This document shows, in pieces, positions 25,601 through 37,600 of a DNA stretch of 64,000 nt. The stretch's first letter is position 1, and each line of letters begins with the position of its first letter. Both the position numbers and the translations under genes were made by a program. The stretch lies in NCBI GenBank assembly GCA_911728455.2, contig OU452225.1, positions 24,028,495 to 24,092,494 on the forward strand, given 5' to 3'. Below the pieces are notes generated by a model, which did no database searches, was not told the DNA's origin, and saw only the letters and a program-made list of their open reading frames with translations. The stretch is from Marthasterias glacialis. Taxonomy: Eukaryota; Echinodermata; Asteroidea; Forcipulatida; Asteriidae.

Positions 25601-28600
25601 TACTACATGTACCTCTCATTTTGAGTAAAGCCAGTAAAACTACATGTACCTCTCATTTTGAGTAAAGCCAGTAATACTACATGTACCTCTCATTTTGAGT
25701 AAAGCCAGTAATACTGCATGTACCTCTCATTTTGAGTAAAGCCAGTAATACTACATGTACCTCTCATTTTGAGTAAAGCCAGTAATACTACATGTACCTC
25801 TCATTTTGAGTAAAGCCAGTAAAACTACATGTACCTCTCATTTTGAGTAAAGCCAGTAATACTACATGTACCTCTCATTTTGAGTAAAGCCAGTAATACT
25901 GCATGTACCTCTCATTTTGAGTAAAGCCAGTAATACTACATGTACCTCTCATTTTGAGTAAAGCCAGTAATACTACATGTACCTCTCATTTTGAGTAAAG
26001 CCAGTAATACTGCATGTACCTCTCATTTTGAGTAAAGCCAGTAATACTGCATGTACCTCTCATTTTGAGTAAAGCCAGTAATACTACATGTACCTCTCAT
26101 TTTGAGTAAAGCCAGTAATACTGCATGTACCTCTCATTTTGAGTAAAGCCAGTAATACTACATGTACCTCTCATTTTGAGTAAAGCCAGTAATACTGCAT
26201 GTACCTCTCATTTTGAGTAAAGCCAGTAATACTACATGTACCTCTCATTTTGAGTAAAGCCAGTAATACTGCATGTACCTCTCATTTTGAGTAAAGCCAG
26301 TAATACTACATGTACCTCTCAGGTTGTGGTGTTTTTTGCACGTTTTTATTTTCTGTGGTTTTAATCTTTTTTTAAGTCATAGTCCTTTATTACAGATTAA
26401 CTTTTTATTGTGTGACGGCGCAGATTACAATGGCAGGAAGGGAGTTGTTACTGGTAAGGGTAAGACACTCTGGCGAAGGATATTTTATCGTTCAACGTGG
26501 TGTTCTTTGATGGTGATTGTGTTTTCTCGAGGTGGTCGAGGGAGTTATTAAAGAGGTCATCTTCAGAATCATCCTCCATGAAATCTTGCTCCACATCTTG
26601 TGATTTAGTGGGTTGACGTATCTTGCTCGATGTAGATGGAGGGGTGCTGGTAAATGGTGGGGTTGACTTTTGGGGCATTTGTGAAACGGTTGAGTGCTTC
26701 AGGTGGAAGTTGGCTTGTTTCAGTGTGGCAAGTTCGTTGCGTTGGAGTTTGATTTGCCCGTTTAGTATTTGTATTTGGCGTTGTGGTTCTTCTATCTTTT
26801 TGGAACTGTTGTGAAACGCTTGCTGTAGTGCTGATGCAACTTCTTTGGTGTCTCTGGAATGCTTGTCCGTGTTGGTTTCTTTTGAGAAGTACAGCCTCGC
26901 AGACAAACCGGCGAGTTTTATTTCATTGAGAGTTGAGTCGGCCATGACAAATCTTTTGAAAGAAAGAAAGAACAAAATGTTTGTAAGAGAAAAGAAGTGT
27001 TGGAGAGCATATGTACATGTAGGTTCTTTACAGTAGTAGTGAGGGGTCAGAAAAGAAGTGTTTTAATTAAATGCTTCCCTTCCAGAAAAGTTGATGGCAT
27101 AATTATTGGTTGGTTGGTGTTTAATGAAAATAGTTTAGGTTGGAGTACATATTGGAAGGATGTACGAATCGCCCATTATCTGTCATGGAAAATAAGCAAT
27201 TTTTTTTTTAAACCCCCCTCATGTCCTCCTGTGAAAAAATCGTGGCCACATTTTGATTGATTTGTGTTTAATGCAAGTGTGACAGTTTGGATTGCATGTA
27301 CCTTTTGGGAGGTTGCCGCTAAGAGAATTTCAGTGTAAACAACTTTGGTCATATACCCTGCTGTCTGTCCTGTTGAAGGGTTGAAGGTCGAAATGTTCTT
27401 TGGACTTCCTACCCTGCTGACTGCAACATACAGTTGACCATGTGTGAAGAAGTCATGTTTGAGGTACAGTCCAACCTGAGAAAGTGTTTGGCCTTGTGAT
27501 TTGTTCGCTGTTATACCAAAGCACAATCTTACTGGAAATTGTTTCCGTTCAATTTCAAGAGGAATGGTTTGATCTTGTGGATGAAATAGAACTCTAGGGA
27601 TCAGTTTGTCTTTGCCTTTGTGTGGTCCAGTTGCCAGCTCAGCATGGAGGATCTTGTTTGCCATGGCCTTCACAACATAGCAGGAACCATTTACATGCCC
27701 ATTGGTTGCATCAAGGTTCCTGAGTAGCATTATCGGAGCACCTGGTTTCAACTTCAAAATATGTGGAGGTACACAAGGCAATTTGACGGTATTCAACCAC
27801 TCAGAGGGATATCTGTGGGCTTCTTCTTCACTTTAAGTTTGGTCACAGGATCGATATATCATTGGTTCCCCAGGCAAAATATTAATGAGGATGTTATTGA
27901 TTTCTTGTGCGTCTTCGTTTGTGGGGCAAATGATTGCTCTTGATGTTAACCAATGGCGCCAGTCTTCATCTAGTTGTCTGTCTTATAGGCCTCTTTTGAC
28001 TTTTACTCGTAAGTCTGGAAATATTTCATTACAGAAGTCCTCCAAGTTGTGGGATGGTGAGACAAGATTTTGGGGGAATTTTGATTTGGTTGTGTCCAAT
28101 GGTTGGGTTGTGAGATTCCATGTCGTCACCAATCCTTAGCAGGTAGCTGGAGAATTCTACATCATGTGTTCCTGTTTCTAAGATTCTTATGTTTTGTGTA
28201 AGCTTGAACACTTGGACGTGTTTCCATGTATCTGACATCTTGGGTGTGTGATGTAGAACTTCTGCCTTGCTCCCACGTGGTGCTACTGGGAGGCGTTGTC
28301 TCCAGTCACCGCTGAAAAGCATTGTGACGCCACCAAATGGTTCATCTTGCCGTCTTATTTCTCTGAAGGTTCTATCAAGTGTTTCAAAAACCTTTCTATT
28401 ACCCATTGTGACCTCATCGATAATGATCATGGATGCCCTTTTGACCAATTCAGCTGATCCACTGTCATCCTTCATTGAACAAAGTGTAGTGTCGAGGAGA
28501 TTGATGGGAACTTTGAGCTGACTGTGCACGGTTCTTCCTTCAGGGTGCAAAGTTGCAGCAATGCAACTTGTTGCTAAAGCAAGACAAATGTTGCCTTTAC

Positions 28601-31600
28601 TCCTTACATATCCTATGATGGTTTTGAGCAAGAAAGTCTTCCCAGTTCCAGCAGGAGCATCAACTGCAAATAGACCAGGCTTGCTGGTGTGAAGTGCTGC
28701 CTGAAGAGCTAGGTATGCTGTCCTTTGTTCGCTGTTTAACATGGCTTCCTTCTGATGGGTTTCATGTGCAAGTTCTTCTTGGGAATACTGTAGTTCTTGC
28801 TGAACCTCAATAGGAGTCTGTGAAACAGTTTCCATTGGTTGAGCAGGCTTAGGCAGGTTGAAATCTGTGACCATGTCTTTGTTAGCTTCTTGGGATGGCG
28901 TGTCGTGGCCGAGTGGTTAGTGCGTCGGACTCAAGCTCTGGTGGCTGAGTCATCGTAGTGTGGGTTCGAGTCCCGGTCATGACACTTGTGTCCTTGAGCA
29001 AGGCACTTAACCATAATTGCTCCGTAAAGGTTGGGGAGGTAGAGCCTTCTGCTCTATCAGCCAGGCTTCTGATGGATGATACCCAAGCCTACGTCCTTAC
29101 GGACTGTAAAGGGGGTTACCCTGTTTCAGCCCCAGGAGTAGGTGGCAACGGCCCCTGGAAAAAAACAGTTGATTTGTAGCCCACACCTTGGGTGGCTTAC
29201 TGGCCTTGTGTGTCTGGCGACTTCCATAAAAAAAAAAATTAAAAAATGAAACATTGTTTGGAGTTGTAATAGAACGTTGTTGACCATAGCATCTGTAGGC
29301 TCTGCAAGTTTCTCACCTTGCATTAAGTCCTGACACCATTCAACTTTGAAGGTTTGGAAAAGTTGTCTGGGGTTGGCTGGCATTGCATGAATAAGCAAAG
29401 TAACAAAGCATTGTCTTAATTGTGGTCCAAATTTAATGGTTGCTGCCTCTTCCATAGCCTTGTAGATTTCATGGTCATCTTCAAACAAAACATAGTATTG
29501 ACTATTTTGATGTGTTTGTTATGCGTTAATACACTTTAATTGAGCCCCGAACATGTGTGTCATTTGATTGCGTAATGATTCGTGACGTAGACTGTGGTCA
29601 AACGTTTCAAAGACAGCTCTGGTGCCGAGTGATCAACAATGCATTGTGTGTTATTGTCACACACATGGCCCTGGTCAGCCGGTCCACTGTCTACGTCACA
29701 GATTTTATGATAATGAAGAAGGGTGGGTGGAGCGCGGCAATCCCCTACTTTTAGAAATTGTTATTTCTACGGTAAATGGGCATGTAAAAAATGTATAAAA
29801 ATGATAATATACTATGATAGGCATACTTCCTTTTTTAACCAATAAAAAAAATTAATTCATGGGACCTTTAATGAAATAACAGGAATCCGACCAATCATGT
29901 GACTTTTGGCTTGATCGTTTGACATGTAGCAAGCATGTAGATCTTCTCTTTCTGGGTGAAAATTGCTTTGATTTTGGTCCCAAGTATAATACCTCAGGAT
30001 GTCGATGTATAAGTGTTGTTGAGCATTTGGATCCCCTCGCTTGAGGGGTGAAGAACTCTGTCAGTGGTGTCTTTTCAGAGTTTGCTGCTGCATCTGCAGG
30101 ACGTTGGTGTTCATGAATGCAAACCGTTTGTTCATTTGGCAGATGAATGGGTAGTTTGCACACCGAGGGATACTTGTGGCTAAGGTGAAAACCATTGAGT
30201 CTCCAAGTGGCCTCTGAAGCTGAGAGCTGTGATGTATCTTGCATCGACAAAGCTTTGTATTCCATCATGAGCCAGTTGGCCACTGCTTGTTTCAACCATT
30301 ACACGGTCAGCACCTTTATTAATGTACTTGTACAAGTACTTAACAACACCAATAGTTGCAACAATTTCAACATTAATGTGTGCTTTGTACTTCAGAAGAA
30401 GTAATAGACCGATTGCGCGACCTACGTCACGCGACCCCTGTTGGGTAAAAAATGTAAACACACACGTAATCCTTCTTAGGAAAGGGTGGTACGGTACACA
30501 ATGATTAATGCATTTAGTTTATTCGATCGAGGCTTTTCTTGCTCGAAATCTGTGAAAGATATTCCAGAGTTTGTACCAAAGACCTTCAAGTGGCTGAATA
30601 AAGCCAGTAAGGACAGTTCCAGCAAGTCTTGAAAATTGTAAAAGTACCGTATAAATGTGCACGATGTGTACAGCGCACGATGGAACGGTAGGCCAGACAA
30701 CCGCGATCACCACACACTTTTCAACACAAAAATTTCAAAGTTTTGAAGCTGAAATCCTCCAAAGAAATTGCTTTCCAAAACTGTGTGATTCCTTTGCCTA
30801 TTTAAAATTCTGCGAGGCTAGGTATTAATGCTCACTTTTCCAACGTTGTTTATCCTTTTTTTACAGTGATTTAGATCAATATTACAAACAAAATAACAGA
30901 CGGGTGGCTACATAATAGTCGTCCGACACCGGTAGTGCATGGCTTAAAAAACCCTCTTTTCAGAAGAATTCTGTTAAATTATCAAACAGAGATGTGATTT
31001 AAATTAATGGCACAACATACTACTTTAAATAAAGGGACTGATTAACTAATTCATCGCTTAACGAAAGTATAATCGACTGTTTTCAAACTCACTCTGTGTC
31101 ACGGCCTATCTCTTTACACGTATTTTTTCACCAGCTGTATGACGTCATACATGATAGGGATTCGATGACCGCATGTAAACATTGTCGCGCAATCGGTCTA
31201 TTGGGTTGTAGGGGACAATCCACCTGTTGTCGATAGTGAGCTTTTGTCCAATGCTGCTCACCCAAATTTCCGCAGTATGTTCTCCTTGATATGGAGCCCT
31301 CCTTCTGTACAAAGGGTAAGTATGGTTTGAGTGAATGGTGTGTTGGTGAAGATCCTTGGGGAAGTTCTTACTGCACACGTGATCCCTTATGCATGGGCTG
31401 TGTGGGTTGACACCTGTGCACTGGCCATGTATCATGAACTTTGTAACAAGGTCGTAAAGCACAGGATTTTGTGTTTTATCAGGGATTTCTGCTGAAACGT
31501 ATTTGTCATAGCCACAGGGGTTTTTGGGTGCATCTTCTTCCTGCAGTGTCAACATCAAGTGGATGTGTGGTAGGCCTCGTTTTGGGAATTCAACCATTCC

Positions 31601-34600
31601 GACCATAGCATTAACCTTACCCAGAATGTTCTTCTTCATGATATCATCCAAAAGTTCTTTGACTTTTCCATTGAAAACTCTGTTGACTATTTCAGGTCTG
31701 TCTGTTGTCTCTTGTTCAGGGAAAAGACTCTCTGTGATTTCTGGCCACTTGGCATGCACAGTGAAGGTAACAAATGAGTGTAGGCGGCCATAGTGCCGAA
31801 CAATGGCCGTAGCATCTTGAAAGCTTTCTTGATACCACCTTGGACTACCGTAATGTGTGGCTGGTAAGATCACTTTTAGGCCAAGGTTGTGTAAGTTACT
31901 GTCATCATTTGCGTGGATGGCATCCATGAGTTCATTGTATTTTTCTGCACGGATTGTTTTTTGATTGAGTTTATACAAGTTAAGCCTCATTCTCTCTGCT
32001 TTGAGAGACATTCTTGAAAGAGTCGCCCAGATCTGACAATACCATTGAACTGTTCTTGTCTCACTTGGATGCGGTGACTGTAAAACATGGTTGGAGAGAT
32101 CTTGGGGCTTGACTACCATCTTGCTTAGTCTGATGTAGGTCGACACGCCACCCATCCTCACCGTGTGGAAAAAGAAGAATGAAATGAAGTGGGTCAAAGG
32201 CCCTATTGAGGTCGGTGATGCGTTGAAGACCACCGTCCTTGAAGTAAATGACAACGTCAGAAGGTTCACTGGAATTCTTTAAAGCTAGTAGGAAGACTTC
32301 ATTGTCCTCGGGTAGATTGTACCGTCTGTTGTGTTCAGCTGGCTGTTTTTTTGTCCTTTCTGAGGACGAACTTGGTGTGCTTGATAACATGTTGTAGGAG
32401 TTCTGATACAGCTGTGAATGTTTGAACATAGGGATTGTTTGCACGTATCATCCTTTGTAGGGTAGACATAGCCTCTTTACACAACTTATGACCCTGTTTC
32501 TTGCTGTATGTGAATCCTGTTCTGAGCTTCTTCTTGGTAATTTCCATCATGGACGTTGATTTGAGCAAATGTTTTTTGGTGACCTTGCTGTGGGAAGAGA
32601 GTTCCTATGGAGTGCCAAATTTTGCCTTGAATCTTGACATTCGGGGAGAATCCAGGTATGATAATCTCCTTGTCGAGTCCTATGCTTGATAGAGACAGAG
32701 CATTATTGTGATTACATATGTTTGTTTTGAAGTGTTTGTCTTTGACAATAAGGTCTTGTAAATCTTGTGGGGGATCTTGAACAGGATATATAACAGTTTT
32801 GCCATGATTGCAATAAGTGCCTGGTTGGTCAGTAGGGAATTTGTAAGCTTTAAAAGAATTGCACACATTTTGCCATATGTTGGGCTGTCTGAAATTAACA
32901 ACTGTTGATGGTAAATTGTTTTCGGTTAATTCAGCTGCTGGGAAGTTACAGGCTTGTCTATGTGTGGTACACCGCAAGGTTTTTGGTGTGGTCTGAGGTG
33001 ATCTTGACGATCTTTGAGCTCGGTGCCTCAGTAGATCTGACTGTCGACGCATTTCTGTAGCTTCTTGACTCTTCAAGGATCGTGCCTGTTGTAGTGCAAG
33101 TCTTTGTGCTCTCAGTCTGTCTCGCTGTCGTTTATGTGTTTCAGTGGTTCTCCTTGTCTTCATTTTCTGTGCTTGTCGGTCACCGGCATTTCCTCTTTAG
33201 CGTTTTGGCATTTTGATGCTGAGGATGGGAAATAGGTAGAGAACTTATATGCAATGTTAGTGATATTGCGAATGTGTTTTACTGTGTTATGTGGTAGTGA
33301 AACACAAGGAGCAGAATTTATAAAGAATCAACCAAATCCTGAAAAATTGTCATGATAGCAGGGTTGATGGTTCTCACATGGACATTGTAAGCCATCCTAT
33401 TGAGGCTGTTTTTGGAAGGATTTTGTTGGTTCTCGTGGAACCAGTCGTTCCAAGAACAGTGAAACATTGTTTTCATATCTCAAAAGAACCGAGAGCTTCT
33501 TTGTAGAATAGGCCGGACCAGGACAATGTAATGATTGATTGAGGTTTCCAAATAATTAAGGAACTCGAAGAAGAGTAAATGTATGGTTAAGTTGAAGGCT
33601 AATTATTTTAAAACCACCAGAGTAAACGGAGTAAACAATGAACTTAAATGTGTTAACACTATTACACCCAGTAATGTTGTGCAATACGTCATATACATTT
33701 ATGAAATGGTCTGAAGAGACTCACACATGAGGCGCTGTATACCCAAGGAAAAACAAGTTGATGCCCAAGTGTAGCATGGAGAAATATTTATGCCTGTTTG
33801 GGTGATGATGTTGTGGTATGTCATTGAACATGTAATGTTTTAGTAATAAAAATGGTGATTCTTTTAAAGGCAAAGTGTACCTTTGGTTTTTGGAACTGTA
33901 CATTTGCCTTAATGCTATATAATTGTAGATATAAACCATAAAAATAACCTGTGTAAGTTTCATTTCAAAAGGTGGCAGCGTTTTTGAGATATCACCAAAA
34001 ATCTGGAGGGGTTGTGTTCACGCAGAAGAAGTATCCGTCATTGGAATACACATTCTGAGAAGCGTTACGGCGATAACGCTTCTCAGATTCAAATTTTGGG
34101 GGGATAAAAAGTGATGTATTTTTTCATAACTGCAGTACTTCGAAGTGAAACATTTCTCAAAATGCATTATACTATCCAAAGCTGCTGTACTTCTTACCAA
34201 GTGAGTTATTATTGCCATAAATTTTCAGAGTCATTACCAAACGTTCACAGACCCTTTAAAGATTTTCATTACAAAACAAGAACTTCGAATAAAAGATCAC
34301 TACCAATGATTAGATCCTCATTCCTCAATTTGATTTTTTCCAATTATTGGATCTGGGCGGTCAAGGTATTAACATCAGACATTTATTGCTCAATTTGCCT
34401 TACTTCTGTTTTCCAGTTATTGATCTGGGTAGCTAAAATGAGTTGCTGTGTGGTGGTTTGCAGGCTTCACACACACACACACCCACACACAGTCGTGAAT
34501 CACCATTATGTCCGAGGACTTCTATTGTGAATTCTATTGTTCCTGTACTGAAGCAATCTCCATTGGTTTTGTACACAAATGGCGTCCGAGGACCCATGAA

Positions 34601-37600
34601 AACAAAGAACTGACTAGTGAGGACCTATTGTCCCTATTGAAAAATGTCCTCAGAGCATATGATCAAACATGCCCACCCATACATGTCTACACTGCAGAGT
34701 GAGGACATACTTTTCATCCTATCCAATGGAGGACATTGCCAACAGTTGAATTGTACCTATCGATGTGAGGACATAACACATGAACCCCTTTTCTTGCGGT
34801 TGAGTAATGTGATAAGAATACGAATGTGTATTCTAGCCTTCCATGGAATGTTTTTGGGGATGGTACATGTATTTTCTTCTTCTGGGGGGGGGGTGGGGGG
34901 TGGGGTTACAGAGTGACTCTAAGTTATGACTGTACTTTGGTGGTGCATTACACCTTAAAATTGTTGAAGTTTCGTTGTATTTCTACAAAAGTCTTTAATG
35001 TTCCTCCAAGTTCACGTCTGCAATGCCACAGGACAGGACGTTTCGATGTCGCGTTTTCCAGAAAGCTTCTTCAGCAAAAAGAATCTCTGCAAGCCCTCCA
35101 ATATGTCTTTCTTCTCCTCGGCAGTCCAGGGGCGACGCTTGATTTGTCGAGCTTTTGGAGTTGCAGCTTTTGCAGTTGGTGGCCTTCCTACAACACACAG
35201 GAAAGAACGGGAAAATTAAGATACATAATCAAACAGGGCCTATTCAGAACAACAAATTTAACATTTCACGGATGTGAGATTTACTCCCTGAGTAAATCAA
35301 TCAGCAACTTAGCACAACAAAAATAAGAAATTGCACAGTGGGTAGATACACCTGCATAACATGTCTGACAAGAGAAAGCCCAATGTTTTTCATGGTGCAG
35401 TCATCTTGTTTCATCCTACCGTTTAAAACGAGTAACCGAGATGGGCTGGAAAGGAAAACAAACGCAATCTGGCACCTTATCACATTATTGTCTATGGGTG
35501 TAAACAGGGAATAGGACCAACATATGCAAGAGAATAAGGCAGTTAGAAAGGCACAGAAATATGACAAACTTACTGGCATTAACACTGTCCTCCAAAGACG
35601 GGTAAGACGGGTCGCATGAGTCACCGGAATCGCTGCTGTCCTCGTCGCTGCTGTCCTCGTCGCTGGTGAAGCCTTCTGCAATAAAAAAAAAGGGCAATTT
35701 CTACATTTAGCTATAATTGCTTTTCCACACACAAATAAAAATGGCGGCCAATCCATGGGGTGGGGGGGGGGGGGGGGTGGGCGGCAGGGGCGTACAGTGT
35801 TTGAAATATGTTTCATGGAGGGTAGGGGGTGTTAGGTCATGACGGCCCCAGGCAAAGTTAACGGGCCCCCAAAAGAATTTTCTTGGAGGGGGAGGGTTCG
35901 GAAGCCAAAACCACAGTTTGTAGTAATTTGGAAAGACAACTTAAAAACGGGTTTATTTATCTCCAGTAACACGCAACTCCGCCAAAGATTTGCCATGTTG
36001 CTAAACCAAGTTGCCTCTCCAAGCTCAGGAAAAGTTGAGACAGTTTGGTAACCCTCTGGACAGTGTCTGGCAACTGGTAGTACTCGCGATGGACCCGCAA
36101 ATCATGACCCATAAAGTCTGCAAGTGTTTCAAGCTGATGCTCCTTCAAGGCAAGAATTTGTGAAACAGTCGCTACATGTTTACGGAGCTTTGTAGACCGT
36201 ATGCTATCAGCATTGTCAAGACCCGCCTCATTTGCATATGCTCGTAGACAGTCGCTTCCTCGTATATGACCTGTGCCGCGGTAACAACTTTGTGCAAATA
36301 AGAATGTGTTGTCTTATGCCAATAATTACTGTACTTTTGTAACTTTGCGTGGTGGGAATACAATCCAATAGGGGTGGCGCCGTGTGGTGGTGGTCTCTCT
36401 GTGGGTCGGGGTGGCTCTGGGGGAGCCCCTGGTTTTTGGTTCGGCGTTTCGGTCGGTGTGCTCTGGTCGTCTTTGGGAGAATGCTGCATTCTCTTGGGGG
36501 CAGTCAGAGTGTGCTGATCGGGGCGTTGGGTTGGGGCCGGTGGTTCTATTCGGGGCTTCCCTGGCTGGCGGGGGGATTGACATTGCATGGTGTCACCGCA
36601 GACCCTGCTAGATAATACTGTACATATAATATTACTTATCTTGCAAATTTTTAACTTATCCAACGGGTTTGTTGTTTTAAAGCCTAATGTTCTTACCTAT
36701 CATCATTGTGTTTTAAGTGTGTATTTTATTGGTAATTGTAGTTTTTAAGTTTTATGCCTCGAACTTCTTAAACTTATCCAACTGTTTGGGGGGTTTTATG
36801 CTAACGTTTTTGTATTTTTCTCTTTATAATTGTGTATATTTTTATTGTTTTTATAATTGTAAAGCGCTTTGAGACTTTTGTATAAAGCGCTATATAAGTA
36901 TTACTTTATTACTTTATTATTATTACTCCAGCTGCATTTCTATTTGCGACCAGAGCATTCAACCACGCCATCGCATCAGTACCGAGAAACACAGGAACAG
37001 TTCTGCCCCTCTTACCAACTACTTCAACGACTTTGAAAATTTTACAGAGGTGCCGTTCAAGATCAGTCATCAAGCAATCCCCATTGACCATGGCTGCACT
37101 GTGTTTGTGGAAATTTTCCAGTTTCATTTTAGATACTTCCCCCTGTCGTCTGCGGTTGAACATAATGAGATGGCACAGTGTGACTTCATTCAATTTCTTC
37201 CAAGCTAGTGTGATTTGATGGCCCCGAGCACAGTGAAGGAGCTGCACTTCCCTCTTGCCAGTTTCATGGAGGAACGATGACATTTTCACCACATCGGCAT
37301 TTGTCGGGAGAACAGCAGGTTTGTTGAGCTTTCCTTGGTACAGTGTTCTGTGTGCGTGGGTTGACACATGTTCTCGCCACTTGATTTCACACAACTGCAG
37401 AAACTGTTCGACCTGTTCCGCTTTGTGCCAAAGACCACACTCTGTAGCATTTCCTTTCAGTATGAGTGCACATTTCTTGATGGAATGTCCTATCTTTAAT
37501 GCTAGAGATGGAACGTCATACATCTGCTTTCCTTCACTGAAGCCGGCTACATCATGAACAGCCTTGACGATATCATTCAGATGGTGGGGATGCATGAATA

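Larger units (their letters stand above)
27176..33163 (-). mobile_element. Autonomous-type Helitron, decayed, with three later insertions
   Basis: On the reverse strand, in order: N-terminal region, HUH Rep, Rep tyrosine region and Pif1-like helicase, the standard RepHel layout of a rolling-circle Helitron. Coding is split by a TIR element (30403-31202), a sequence at about 29500-29865, a SINE (28897-29246) and several frameshifts. The 5' TC and 3' hairpin-CTRR ends could not be fixed. It is antisense to TTC4 in intron 9. Confidence 0.92.

Noticed and set aside
24165-26322. CRISPR array
   Set aside because: The 37-bp units are directly abutted with no unique spacers, and the genome is eukaryotic.
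30476-30713. Short reverse-strand frames in the TIR element as a transposase
   Set aside because: The related copy at 47533 has different frame breaks and no catalytic motif is seen.
36349-36615. Overlapping Pro/Gly/Trp-rich frames on both strands
   Set aside because: They come from the GC-rich body of the LINE-like insertion and match no domain.
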